Assembly (NCBI GenBank): GCA_020634215.1
Contig: JACKCD010000030.1
Location: forward strand, 1-64,000
Reading direction: 5' to 3'
DNA length: 64,000 nucleotides
From: Ardenticatenaceae bacterium
Lineage (GTDB): Bacteria; Chloroflexota; Anaerolineae; Promineifilales; Promineifilaceae
A program made the translations under genes and the position numbers. Below the pieces are notes generated by a model. The model was not told the DNA's origin. It searched no databases and saw only the letters and a program-made list of their open reading frames with translations. Positions 41,146 through 49,488 of this stretch are shown piece after piece (positions within the stretch are counted from its first letter, which is position 1; each line of letters starts with the position of its first letter).

Positions 41146-44100
41146 ATGAGCATTTCCGGCTTACTCGACGTTTTTAACGACCTCCCCGCCTACCAAAAGC
41201 TGCGGGCGGCTATGGCTGCCGAGCAAACGGTTCCCGCTTTGGAATTGCCGAGCAGTGCAAGAACGGCCGTTCTTGCCCACCTCCACCTCACCAGCAGCAC
41301 CCCCATCATCCTGCTTTCCGGCCGCATAGATGCCGTCACCGGCTGGCAACAGGCACTCGAAACATGGCTCCCCGCCGACCGCCAGCCCTTGCGCTTCCCC
41401 GAACCCACCCCGCTGCCATTTGAACGCGGCCCGTGGAGCGACCGCACCATCCAGGGGCGGCTGGCCGTGCTGTCGGCACTCATGGCTGGGCAGCACCCCA
41501 TGATGCCCGCCCCCGCCCACCCGCCGCTTATTCTCACCTCCGCCCGCGCCTTTTTGCAAAAAACATTGCCCAAACGCCGCTTTGTCGCCGCCACCCGCGC
41601 CCTGCGCGTGGGGCAAATTTTAGATTTGGACAAAACGATGGGGATGTGGCGCGAAATTGGCTTTGACCAAACCAGCGTGGTGGACGCGCCGGGGCAGGTG
41701 AGCCAGCGCGGCGGCATCATTGACATTTTTCCTATGAACGCGCCCTACCCGGTGCGGATTGAGCTGTTTGGTGACGAAATTGACACCATGCGCTATTTTG
41801 ACCCCGCTACTCAGCGTTCCATTGAGGTCAACGGCAGCAGCGCGGTGGAGCGGGTGATGATTACCCCGGCGCGGGAGGCGTTGCCGCAGGTAGGGCGGGA
41901 GCTGGCGCTAACGTGGCCGGATGAGCTGCTGCCGGATGAAGAGAGCCTGCCGTCTTGGCGGGATGATATGGCCCTGCTGCGCGAAGGACGGCCGTTTTCC
42001 ACCCTCGAATATTACCTCCCCCTGCTCTATGCCCGCCCCGCCAGCCTGCTCGAATACCTGCCGGAGAAGGCACTGCTGGTGGTGGATGATTGGGCGGAGT
42101 TGGAAACGGCCGTTCGTGAACTCCTCAGCCACGCCGACCAAATTGGCAACGAACAGCCATCGCTGCCTCCCAGCTACAGCAGCCCCCTGTTTGAATGGCG
42201 AGCCATGGCCGACGAGCTCCGTTGGTGGCAGCCACTCGTCCTGGGCGCGGGCGAAGAAGAGGAGCCAGAACGCCACCCCCTGCACGAACTCAGCGAATCG
42301 TTCACCCCCGGCCCCCGCTATGGTGGGCAGGTGCGTCCCCTCATGACCCAGCTTCGTTCCGCCCGGCGCGAGGGGGAACGTGCCGTCGTCGTTAGCCGCC
42401 AAGCCGCCCGGCTGGCCGACCTTTGGCGCGAAGAAGGCCGCAACGTCATGGAGGAGGGCATCCGCCGCCAAACCAATTCCCCCCTGCTCCTCAGCACCCC
42501 CACCCCCCTGCACCCCGTCGAAAACCTACCTCAACTCCCAGACTCCGGCAGCCTCACCTTTGTTCAAGGCAGCCTGCCAGAAGGGTTTACCCTAGTAGAC
42601 CGACAAACCAACGATGTGGTGCTGGATTTGCTGACCGATGCCGAAATTTTTGGCTGGAGTCGGCCGGCGCCCCGCCGCATACGCCCCCGCCGCCCCACCG
42701 CCCCCGAAACCTTCTTTGCCGATATTCAGGCTGGGGATTATGTCGTCCATCTTGATTACGGCATTGGCCTCTTTCAAGGGCTGGTCGTGCGCAACGTTGG
42801 CGGCATGGAGCGGGAATATTTGCTGGTGGAATATGCCAACGGCGACAGCCTCTATGTGCCGGTGCATCAGGCCGACCGATTGGGCAAATGGATTGGAGCC
42901 AGCGAGCAGGCCCCAAGCCTAAACCGCGTGGGCGAGAAAACATGGACGGCAGCCAAAGCGCGGGCGCGGCAGGCCGCCGACGAATTGGCTGGTGAGCTGC
43001 TGGAGCTATACGCCGCCCGTGAAACGATTGACGGCCACGCCTTTGCCCCCGATGACGAATGGCAAATTGAGCTAGAAGCCAGTTTCCCCTACCGCGAAAC
43101 CGAAGACCAACTGCGCGTCATTGCCGAAGTGAAGGAAGATATGGAAAAGCCGCAGCCAATGGACAGGTTGGTTTGTGGCGACGTGGGGTTTGGTAAAACA
43201 GAAGTGGCCTTGCGAGCCGCGTTTAAGGCGGTGGTGGATGGCAAGCAGGTGGCGATTTTGGTGCCCACGACGATTTTGGCGCAGCAGCATTACAACACCT
43301 TCCGCGAACGGGTGGCCGCTTTCCCCGTCAAAGTCGAAATGTTGTCCCGCTTCCGCACGGCAGGGCAGCAGGCACGCATTGTCAAAGCACTGCGCGAGGG
43401 GGAGATTGACATCGTCATTGGCACCCATCGCCTCGTTTCCGATGACGTGTCGTTTAAGGATTTGGGGCTGGTCATTATTGACGAGGAGCAGCGGTTTGGC
43501 GTGGCGCACAAGGAAAAGCTGAAGCAGTGGCGCACCGAGGTGGATGTGCTAACGATGACTGCCACTCCCATCCCGCGCACGCTTCACATGAGCCTGACCG
43601 GGGTGCGCGACATCAGCATCATTGACACCGCGCCGGCCGAACGGCTGCCGGTGCAAACGTATGTGGGGCAGGCGGACGAAACGCGGCTCAAGCGGGCGAT
43701 TTTGCGTGAACTGGATCGGGGTGGGCAGCTCTTTATGGTGCATAACCGAGTGCAGTCCATTGACATTGTGCGGAAGCAGGTGGAGCGGTTGGTGCCGGAG
43801 GCGCGGGTGGTGGTGGCGCACGGGCAGATGAGCGAGCGTAAGCTGGAAAAAATTATGCAGCAGTTTTCGGATCGGGAGATTGATATTTTGCTCTCGACGA
43901 CGATTATTGAAAGCGGGCTGGATTTTCCCAACGCCAATACGCTCATTGTGGATCGGGCTGATGCTTTTGGGCTGTCGCAGCTTTACCAGCTTCGGGGGCG
44001 GGTGGGGCGCGGCACGCGGCGGGCGTATGCCTACTTCTTCCACCGCCCCTGGCGTGGGCTGACGGCGGAGGCGAAGGCGCGGCTGGAAACGATTGCCGAG

Positions 44101-44733
44101 CAAACGCAGTTGGGGGCAGGCTACCAAATTGCCCTGCGCGACCTGGAAATTCGCGGCGCGGGGGATTTGCTGGGTGGGCAGCAGAGTGGGCATATTTCGG
44201 CGGTGGGGTTTGATTTGTATACGCGGCTGTTGGCAACGGCCGTTAAACGACGCAAAGCCGAACTCAAAGGGGAGGAACTGCCCCCCGACCTGCCCGAAGC
44301 CCCGGTCATTGATTTGCCGCTGGCAACCTACGTGCCGCCCGACTATGTGCCGGACGCGGCCCTGCGGCTGCGGCTCTACCGCCGCATGGCGATGCTCGAT
44401 TCGCTGCACGAAATTGACGAAATGGCCGAGGAATTGGCCGACCGCTTTGGCCCCATTCCCGACCCGATCCACAATTTGCTCTACCAACTGCGGATCAAGG
44501 CGCTGGCGCTAAAGGCGCAGGTGTCGGCCATCACCACGGAGGCGGGGCAAATTCGCATCCGGGTGCTGGAGCTGGAGGGGCTGGACAGGTACCATATGCA
44601 GCGGTATTTGGGGGAGAGTGTGCGGGTGAGCAAAACGGCCGTTTGGATGAAGCGCGACCTCAGCACCCATGAATGGCAGGTGGCACTGGTGCAGGTGCTG
44701 GAGCGGCTGCAGGGGTTTGAACGGCAGGGGTAG
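41146..44733 (+). CDS. mfd: Transcription-repair coupling factor Mfd
   Basis: Full-length, 1195 residues. The N-terminal UvrB-homology module includes FPEPTPLPFERGPWSDRTI and GGIIDIFPMNAPYPVRIELF. The RNA-polymerase-interacting CarD-like domain is at about 525-590 (AGDYVVHLDYGIGLFQGLVV). The translocase core has Walker A GDVGFGKTEVAL near 678, DEEQRFG near 779, TATPIPRTLHMSLTGVRDIS, QLYQLRGRVGRG and GAGDLLGGQQSGHI. The TRCF C-terminal domain ends at 44733. Mfd removes stalled RNA polymerase at lesions and recruits UvrA. The gene holds at least four AACGGCCGTT copies, one in a 20-bp palindrome (41257-41276). The last 83 bases are duplicated downstream at 45278-45360. Confidence 0.97.
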   Translation: MSISGLLDVFNDLPAYQKLRAAMAAEQTVPALELPSSARTAVLAHLHLTSSTPIILLSGRIDAVTGWQQALETWLPADRQPLRFPEPTPLPFERGPWSDRTIQGRLAVLSALMAGQHPMMPAPAHPPLILTSARAFLQKTLPKRRFVAATRALRVGQILDLDKTMGMWREIGFDQTSVVDAPGQVSQRGGIIDIFPMNAPYPVRIELFGDEIDTMRYFDPATQRSIEVNGSSAVERVMITPAREALPQVGRELALTWPDELLPDEESLPSWRDDMALLREGRPFSTLEYYLPLLYARPASLLEYLPEKALLVVDDWAELETAVRELLSHADQIGNEQPSLPPSYSSPLFEWRAMADELRWWQPLVLGAGEEEEPERHPLHELSESFTPGPRYGGQVRPLMTQLRSARREGERAVVVSRQAARLADLWREEGRNVMEEGIRRQTNSPLLLSTPTPLHPVENLPQLPDSGSLTFVQGSLPEGFTLVDRQTNDVVLDLLTDAEIFGWSRPAPRRIRPRRPTAPETFFADIQAGDYVVHLDYGIGLFQGLVVRNVGGMEREYLLVEYANGDSLYVPVHQADRLGKWIGASEQAPSLNRVGEKTWTAAKARARQAADELAGELLELYAARETIDGHAFAPDDEWQIELEASFPYRETEDQLRVIAEVKEDMEKPQPMDRLVCGDVGFGKTEVALRAAFKAVVDGKQVAILVPTTILAQQHYNTFRERVAAFPVKVEMLSRFRTAGQQARIVKALREGEIDIVIGTHRLVSDDVSFKDLGLVIIDEEQRFGVAHKEKLKQWRTEVDVLTMTATPIPRTLHMSLTGVRDISIIDTAPAERLPVQTYVGQADETRLKRAILRELDRGGQLFMVHNRVQSIDIVRKQVERLVPEARVVVAHGQMSERKLEKIMQQFSDREIDILLSTTIIESGLDFPNANTLIVDRADAFGLSQLYQLRGRVGRGTRRAYAYFFHRPWRGLTAEAKARLETIAEQTQLGAGYQIALRDLEIRGAGDLLGGQQSGHISAVGFDLYTRLLATAVKRRKAELKGEELPPDLPEAPVIDLPLATYVPPDYVPDAALRLRLYRRMAMLDSLHEIDEMAEELADRFGPIPDPIHNLLYQLRIKALALKAQVSAITTEAGQIRIRVLELEGLDRYHMQRYLGESVRVSKTAVWMKRDLSTHEWQVALVQVLERLQGFERQG

Positions 44734-44743
44734 TTGTGTCCTG

Positions 44744-44752
44744 TGTTATACT
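44744..44752 (+). promoter_or_regulatory. Extended -10 promoter downstream of mfd
   Basis: TGTTATACT fits TGN-TATACT and lies 36 bases before the start of the next gene. No -35 box at the standard distance. Confidence 0.5.
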
Positions 44753-44788
44753 ATGCTTTCAAATGTCACGAGACGTTATGTGAGGTAG

Positions 44789-45217
44789 ATGATGCTAAAC
44801 GCAATTCATATCGAGCTTCCACAATCTATTTTTAACCGGTTACAGCAAGTTGCCAAGCAGCATGAACGCTCAATTCCTGATACAGTGGATGTCCTTTTGG
44901 CCCAGGTTGAATCTATGCCTTCTTTCGAAGATGAAGTCGAGCGTGAGTTAGCGGCTCTAGCTACCTTTCCCGACGAAGTGCTGCGGCTTCTGGCGCAAAA
45001 CCCTATACCCCAAGCTTACCAAGAAGAGTTGGCCGCATTGAATGACAAGGCGCAGCGTGTGGGCAATTTGTCATTAGACGAGGAAGAACGGCAGGATTAT
45101 TTGCTGGATTATTATCAGAAGGCAGTTTTGCGCCGCTCCTATTGTCTGGAAATTTTGCGTCGTCATGGTCATGATCTGAGGGAACTCCTCAAACTGCCGA
45201 TTCCAGCTATGATATGA
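44789..45217 (+). CDS. Small protein of unknown function (142 residues)
   Basis: A helical, charged protein. The N-terminus MLNAIHIELPQSIFNRLQQV followed by AKQHERSIPDTV resembles a ribbon-helix-helix-like opening. An acidic middle (SFEDEVERELAALATFPDEV) and DEEERQDYLLDYYQKAVLRR-type helices follow. Its stop overlaps the following ATG in an ATGA arrangement. The downstream frame starts like an HNH endonuclease, and such two-gene units (small helical protein plus HNH protein) are common in related bacteria by my recollection, so this may be an antitoxin-like or companion gene whose partner has been destroyed. A second ATG at 44792 is an equal start. Confidence 0.6.
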   Translation: MMLNAIHIELPQSIFNRLQQVAKQHERSIPDTVDVLLAQVESMPSFEDEVERELAALATFPDEVLRLLAQNPIPQAYQEELAALNDKAQRVGNLSLDEEERQDYLLDYYQKAVLRRSYCLEILRRHGHDLRELLKLPIPAMI

Positions 45218-45447
45218 GCAAAACATTCATCCCCAAAGCGGTTCGGCAAGCGGAAGCGGAAGCGGCTAAACATCGTTTGAAGCGCGACCTCAGCACCCAC
45301 GAATGTCAGGTGGCATTGGTGCAGGTGTTGGAACGGCCGTTAGGGTTTGCGCGGCAGGGAAAACCTGTGCTGTCTTCTGGTTGGAACACGAAGAATGAAA
45401 ATAGGACGCAGATTTTCCTGATTAAACCGATCAGGAAAATCAGGTGA
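45214..45447 (+). pseudogene. Chimera: HNH-endonuclease-like start fused to a duplicated mfd tail
   Basis: The first 20 residues (MSKTFIPKAVRQAEAEAAKH) look like the start of HNH proteins that normally run M-S-K-T-Y-I-P... and then reach a C-x-x-C. Instead, at residue 22 the frame enters a copy of the Mfd C-terminus (KRDLSTHECQVALVQVLE versus KRDLSTHEWQVALVQVLE). Bases 45278-45360 match 44648-44730 at about 71 of 83 positions. The frame then runs into the GGACGCAGAT repeat. The product cannot be a working nuclease. It is best read as a recombination scar. Confidence 0.7.
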
Positions 45448-45464
45448 ATCAGCGTCCTATTTTC
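45399..45464. repeat. GGACGCAGAT-type intergenic inverted repeat, copy 4
   Basis: AAATAGGACGCAGATTTTCC faces AATCAGCGTCCTATTTTC, and CCTGATT / GATCAGG-type inner arms pair. It forms the 3' end of the chimeric frame. Confidence 0.9.
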
Positions 45465-45512
45465 AGGACAGGATAAATAGCTGTTGCTATTGAGCATCCG
45501 TCGTGTTAGTTT

Positions 45513-45788
45513 ATGCTTATGAAATACTTTTCTTGGAGCAACGAAAAGAACATCAAACTACAACAAGAACGGGGTATTTCCTTTGAGGAAGTTGTTTTTC
45601 ATATACAGCATGGGCAAGTGTTAGCAGTTGTGGCACATCCTAATCAGGAAAGATATTCTTATCAGAAAATGTTTGTTGTAGCGATCAATGATTACGCTTA
45701 TTTGGTTCCTTTCGTCGAGTCAGAAGGGGAAATCTTTCTGAAAACAATTATTCCCAGTCGAAAGGCAACAAAGCAGTATCTCAGGTAA
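45513..45788 (+). CDS. BrnT-like small toxin of a type II toxin-antitoxin pair
   Basis: 91 residues. It shows the common toxin pattern KYFSWSNEKNIKLQQERGIS followed by FEEVVFHI, then a central strand set (YSYQKMFVVAINDYAYLVPF) and FLKTIIPSRKATKQYL at the end. This W-x-x-E-K-N ... F-E ... I-P-S-R-K-A-T outline is that of BrnT-like and related RelE-fold toxins. The antitoxin-like gene follows by 6 bases, toxin first, as in brnTA. Which RNA it would cleave is not known. ATG 45519 (MKYFSW) is an alternative start with an equally weak ribosome site. Confidence 0.75.
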   Translation: MLMKYFSWSNEKNIKLQQERGISFEEVVFHIQHGQVLAVVAHPNQERYSYQKMFVVAINDYAYLVPFVESEGEIFLKTIIPSRKATKQYLR

Positions 45789-45794
45789 AAAATT

Positions 45795-46070
45795 ATGGTA
45801 CAGCTTGATAAAGAAGAACAGAAACTGCTGGATTCCTTTGAGCGTGGAGAGTGGGAATCCATTGCCAATGAAGAAGAGGAAATCAAACGGTATCAAAGCT
45901 ATGCCGAGGCAACGTTTAAGAAAGAGGCGCAGGTTGATATTCGTATTTCTCAAAAGGATTTGGAAGCGATTCAAAAACGGGCTTTGGAAGAGGGTGTTCC
46001 CTACCAAATATTAATGAGCAGCATTCTGCACAAATTTGTTTCGGGGCGGCTCGTTGAAACCCAACGTTAA
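45795..46070 (+). CDS. Antitoxin with C-terminal ribbon-helix-helix-type domain
   Basis: 91 residues. An acidic N-terminal half (LDSFERGEWESIANEEEEIK) is suited to bind the basic toxin. The C-terminal half AQVDIRISQKDLEAIQKRAL followed by EEGVPYQILMSSILHKFVSG has the strand-helix-helix of CopG/RHH DNA-binding antitoxins. It follows the toxin gene by 6 bases and probably autorepresses the pair. Confidence 0.78.
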   Translation: MVQLDKEEQKLLDSFERGEWESIANEEEEIKRYQSYAEATFKKEAQVDIRISQKDLEAIQKRALEEGVPYQILMSSILHKFVSGRLVETQR

Positions 46071-46084
46071 CGTGGCACTACTTG

Positions 46085-46462
46085 ATGACCAATATTACTT
46101 TTTTTGATGATCCCCTGGCGCAGTCGCCACGGGATGTGAAGATTAAGCAGCTTGGGCTGTATGTGTACCCCGACGGCCGGCGGGTGGCGGTAGGGTTTGA
46201 TTTGTCGCCGTTTGTGGAACGGCCGTCTATCGAAGTCAATGTCCTCAACGAGCGGGGGGAGTTGGCTGGTTCGCTCAACGTCATCGAACCAAACTCAACC
46301 AATTTCACCCTCACCCTCCATTTGCGCGATAAGGAGCCAACGACAACCTATGAATTGACGGCCACCATCTATTTCCAAACGCCAGAAACTAAACGGGAAA
46401 ATGGGGCGCAAAAGACGGTGACATTTGATGCCACCCAACCGGGGGAACTCATTTTTCGTTGA
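46085..46462 (+). CDS. Small beta-rich protein of unknown function
   Basis: 125 residues beginning MTNITFFDDPLAQSPRDVKI. It consists of seven or eight predicted strands (LGLYVYPDGRRVAVGFDLSP, IEVNVLNERGELAGSLNVIE, NFTLTLHLRD, YELTATIYFQ), compatible with an immunoglobulin-like sandwich. No signal peptide or catalytic motif. The strand pattern with polar loops suggests a binding or structural role. The iterated word occurs in degenerate form (AACGGCCGTC at 46218). It stands alone between the toxin-antitoxin pair and a transposase remnant. Confidence 0.65.
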   Translation: MTNITFFDDPLAQSPRDVKIKQLGLYVYPDGRRVAVGFDLSPFVERPSIEVNVLNERGELAGSLNVIEPNSTNFTLTLHLRDKEPTTTYELTATIYFQTPETKRENGAQKTVTFDATQPGELIFR

Positions 46463-46528
46463 GCCTAGCCATTCTCAATCTAGAATAAGGCCAAGATTTT
46501 TGGAGGGATGTCGTCATCATCAAGTGCC

Positions 46529-46920
46529 TTAAACATAAAGATATAGCATTTGCCAATTACCAAAGGCATTGTAGCGGCAGAGGGATCGCATGTCAGTAAA
46601 GAAAGTGGTTCTTTTCCCCAGCGATTGACGCAAAAATTTGACTAAATCGTCGATCAGTTCAAGTGCTGTATGAAGCAGAAAAGCCAACAAATTGAGTACC
46701 AGCAAAGCTTGAGCCAAACACTGCTTGCCATGCCCAAAATTGTGCTCGACATGATACCCTTTTGTCTTGAGCACATTGCTCCCCTCATTTTCTATTTTCC
46801 AGCGGGTGCGACCACAGGTACAAAGAATGCTTACGTTGTGTTTATCAAGCCGATGATGGGTAAACCAATTTTGTTCAATCGCTTGACAAAAAGCGGGGAG
46901 CGGGATAGAGTTGTTTTGTC
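46529..46920 (-). mobile_element. Remnant of a DDE transposase (3' third)
   Basis: On the minus strand, reading from about 46920, the peptides NWFTHHRLDKHNVSILCTCG, RTRWKIENEGSNVLKTKGYH and VEHNFGHGKQCLAQALLVLN run in one frame into LLAFLLHTALELIDDLVKFL and a stop at 46529. RW-K-I-E-N-E-x-x-N-x-L-K-x-x-G-Y-x-x-E-H-N-F-G-H-G is the C-terminal signature of an IS4-like transposase family. The catalytic N-terminal part and both inverted ends are absent. The remnant ends about 36 bases before the ROK regulator start. Confidence 0.75.
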
Positions 46921-46956
46921 AATTGGATGGACTAAATTGAAAACGGAGTTGGTGTC

Positions 46957-48144
46957 ATGCGTAAGGCGACGCAGCAGCAAACCAAAAACCACAATAAACG
47001 ACTCATCCTCAAAACGATTTATGATCGTTCAGAGATCAGCCGTGCCAGCATCGCCCGCTCCACCCGTTTAACCCGCACCACCGTTTCCACCATTGTTGCT
47101 GAACTCATTGCCGATGACCTCGTGGTGGAAATAGGCCCTGTTGCCACCGACCGTGGCAAACCGCCCATCTTGCTTAATGTCCCCGACAGCTCGCGCCATC
47201 TCATTGGCGTTGACCTGGCAAACAGCGAATTTCGTGGTGCTGTGCTAGATCTGCGCGGCAATGTTCTGTTTCGCCACAGCCTGCCTGTTGCCAATCGCAG
47301 CAACCAGGCGGCGTTGCAGTTGGTTTATGAGCTGGTTGAGACTTTGCTGGCTGCAGCTACGCGCCCGCTGCTTGGTATTGGCATTGGCACGCCGGGGTTA
47401 ATGGATGCTGAAAATGGGGTTATTTTGCAGGCCATTGACCTCGATTGGCAAAATTTGCCGCTGCGCCAACTGCTGGAAGACCGCTTCCGGCTGCCTGTTT
47501 ACGTTGCCAATGACAGCCAGGCAGCGGCACTAGGCGAATTTATTTTTGGGCAGCGGCAAAGTGATTCCAACCTGGTGGTGTTAAAAGCCGGCCGGGGCAT
47601 TGGTGCGGGCATTGTCCTAAACCGTCAACTGTATTACGGTGACCATTCCGGTGCTGGCGAAATCGGTCATATTGTGGTGGTTGAAAACGGCAAACTATGT
47701 CGCTGCGGCCATTTTGGCTGTTTGGAAACGGTGGCAAGCAGCCGTGCCATTGTAGAGGCGGCACAGTGCATTGCCCAAACCGACGCAACCTCTAGCTTGC
47801 ACCAATATGCGGCAACCCCGGAGCGTATTACGACCGAGCTTGTCCATCAGGTGCTACAGGCGGGGGATGAAGCGGTGCAGCAGTTGATCAATGAGGCGGG
47901 GCATTATTTGAGTATTGCCATTGCCAACATCATTGGGCTGCTGGATGTGGGGCACATTGTGGTGGCAGGCAGTATGGCTCGTTTTGGCAATGCCTTGCTG
48001 GAACCAATTCAGACCCGGTTGCAGCAGCGGGCGTTGGCATCGCTGGTGAAAAAAAGTGAAGTAAGTATTAGCCATTTGGGTCAGGATATTGTGGTGCAAG
48101 GGGCGGCAGCGATTTTGCTGTCGCAGGAGTTAGGGCTGGTGTGA
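46957..48144 (+). CDS. ROK-family transcriptional regulator (NagC/XylR type)
   Basis: 395 residues. An N-terminal winged-helix domain (LILKTIYDRSEISRASIARS, then TRLTRTTVSTIVAELI) is followed by the ROK sugar-kinase-like domain. That domain has GIGIGTPGLMDAENGVI, DNDSQ-like NDSQAAALGEF, and the zinc motif CRCGHFGCLETVAS near residue 248. Such regulators bind amino-sugar or sugar ligands and control nearby operons. It stands first in a plus-strand series for MurNAc/GlcNAc metabolism, so a ligand such as GlcNAc-6-P or MurNAc-6-P is likely by context. The kinase glycine loop is altered (GVDLANSEFR instead of a canonical phosphate-binding loop), in line with a regulator rather than an enzyme. Confidence 0.93.
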   Translation: MRKATQQQTKNHNKRLILKTIYDRSEISRASIARSTRLTRTTVSTIVAELIADDLVVEIGPVATDRGKPPILLNVPDSSRHLIGVDLANSEFRGAVLDLRGNVLFRHSLPVANRSNQAALQLVYELVETLLAAATRPLLGIGIGTPGLMDAENGVILQAIDLDWQNLPLRQLLEDRFRLPVYVANDSQAAALGEFIFGQRQSDSNLVVLKAGRGIGAGIVLNRQLYYGDHSGAGEIGHIVVVENGKLCRCGHFGCLETVASSRAIVEAAQCIAQTDATSSLHQYAATPERITTELVHQVLQAGDEAVQQLINEAGHYLSIAIANIIGLLDVGHIVVAGSMARFGNALLEPIQTRLQQRALASLVKKSEVSISHLGQDIVVQGAAAILLSQELGLV

Positions 48145-48228
48145 AATTGAGAATTGGGAATGAAGAATTGAGAATGGGGAATGAGACGTTCATCCCTACT
48201 TCTCAATTCTCAATTTCCGATTCTCCAT
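48144..48228. repeat. Reiterated-word hairpin (GAGAATT / AATTCTC)
   Basis: Words ATTGAGAATT and GGGAATGA repeat on the left and AATTCTCAATT repeats on the right, giving an imperfect hairpin in the spacer between the ROK gene and the NamZ-like gene. Confidence 0.8.
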
Positions 48229-48234
48229 TATAAA

Positions 48235-49377
48235 ATGTCTGTCGTGCTGGGTATTGACGTTTTGCTAAGTGACCATCTTGACCTGCTGCAGGGGCGGCGG
48301 GTGGGGTTGGTGAGCAGTGCCAGTGGCCTGACACGAGGTTTACGCAGTACGGTGGCAGCATTGCAGTCCTTGGCCGATGTTGAGCTTGTGGCACTTTTTG
48401 CCCCGGAACATGGTTTTTATGGGGCAGAGGCCGACGGCCGTTTTGTGCCTTCCACCATCGACCAGACAACCAGTTTGCCTATTTATAGTTTGTATGGGGA
48501 GCAAAAACGGCCGTCTACTGCTATGCTCGACGGCATTGACCTGCTTGTTTTCGATATCCAAACCGTTGGCGTTCGTTTTTATACCTACGTCACGACTATG
48601 CTCTATGTGCTGCAAGCGGCGGGCAACCATAGCATTCCTGTTGTGGTGTGTGACCGCCCCAACCCCATTGGCGGCCGTATTGTCGAAGGTCCAATTATGG
48701 AGCCGCCGTTTGAGAGCTTTATTGGCTGTGGGCCATTGCCGCTGCGCCATGGCCTGACAATTGGTGAGTTGGCGCGGTTGTTTACCACCGTTTGGGAAGT
48801 GCGATGCGATTTGACGGTGGTTCCTTGCCAGGGATGGCAGCGGGATATGTGGCATGATGAGACGGGGCTGGTGTGGGTGCCGCCGTCACCGAGTATGCCG
48901 AAACTGGAAACGGCCGTTTGTTACCCTGGCACTTGTCTCATTGAGGGTACAAATTTGAGCGAGGGGCGGGGAACGGGCGTTCCTTTTGAACAAATTGGCG
49001 CACCCTGGCTTGATGCTGTTTGGCTGGCGCAAACGCTTAATAGCCAAAACTGCCCTGGCGTGGTTTTTCGCCCGACCCATTTTCAGCCCACGGACAGCAA
49101 ATGGTGCGGCCAGATGTGCCGAGGGGTGCAGCTTCATGTCACCGACCGCGCCGTTTTTCGCCCGGTTATGACGGTGTTGGCGTTGTTAACGGCCGTTCAA
49201 ACCCGCCACCCCGACGAATTTTCCTGGCGGCTGCCCCATTTTGACCGGCTCATAGGCACTGACCAGGTGCGGCAACAGTTGGAAGAGAAAGAACCTGTGG
49301 GCGACATTATCGGCCGTTGGGCCAAAGGTCAACACGCCTTCGACACCCACCGCCGCGCCGTTATGTTATATCAATAA
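48235..49377 (+). CDS. namZ: NamZ-type exo-beta-N-acetylmuramidase (DUF1343, GH171)
   Basis: 380 residues. The family pattern is complete: LQGRRVGLVSSASGLTR, LFAPEHGFYGAEADG, SLYGEQKRPS, DLLVFDIQTVGVRFYTYVTT (glutamate-containing active-site region normally F-D-I-Q-D-x-G-x-R-x-Y-T-Y), VVCDRPNPIGGRIVEGP and GTNLSEGRGT. In Bacillus, NamZ releases MurNAc from the ends of peptidoglycan fragments. ATG 48235 is chosen because the longer frame runs through the hairpin. There is no signal peptide in the chosen protein, so it would act on imported muropeptide sugars in the cytosol. It heads the recycling genes after the ROK regulator. D of the I-Q-D motif is replaced by T, which deserves notice. Confidence 0.9.
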   Translation: MSVVLGIDVLLSDHLDLLQGRRVGLVSSASGLTRGLRSTVAALQSLADVELVALFAPEHGFYGAEADGRFVPSTIDQTTSLPIYSLYGEQKRPSTAMLDGIDLLVFDIQTVGVRFYTYVTTMLYVLQAAGNHSIPVVVCDRPNPIGGRIVEGPIMEPPFESFIGCGPLPLRHGLTIGELARLFTTVWEVRCDLTVVPCQGWQRDMWHDETGLVWVPPSPSMPKLETAVCYPGTCLIEGTNLSEGRGTGVPFEQIGAPWLDAVWLAQTLNSQNCPGVVFRPTHFQPTDSKWCGQMCRGVQLHVTDRAVFRPVMTVLALLTAVQTRHPDEFSWRLPHFDRLIGTDQVRQQLEEKEPVGDIIGRWAKGQHAFDTHRRAVMLYQ

Positions 49378-49407
49378 TCTGTCTTCATCCGCATCCTGTC
49401 TAGATGA

Positions 49408-49470
49408 AAATAGGACGCAGATTTGCCGCATCTTTCTGATGCAGGCTCATCAGGTAAATCTGCGCCCTAT
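49408..49470. repeat. GGACGCAGAT-type intergenic inverted repeat, copy 5
   Basis: ATAGGACGCAGATTTGCC faces AGGTAAATCTGCGCCCTAT with one mismatch in the outer arm. It precedes the ribosome site GAGGAG of the first permease gene. Confidence 0.88.
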
Positions 49471-49488
49471 AGTACGAGGAGAAAACCT

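Noticed and set aside
43549..44487. 312-codon minus-strand open frame inside mfd
   Set aside because: It is the complement of the highly conserved Mfd helicase core; the length comes from GC-biased codon use.
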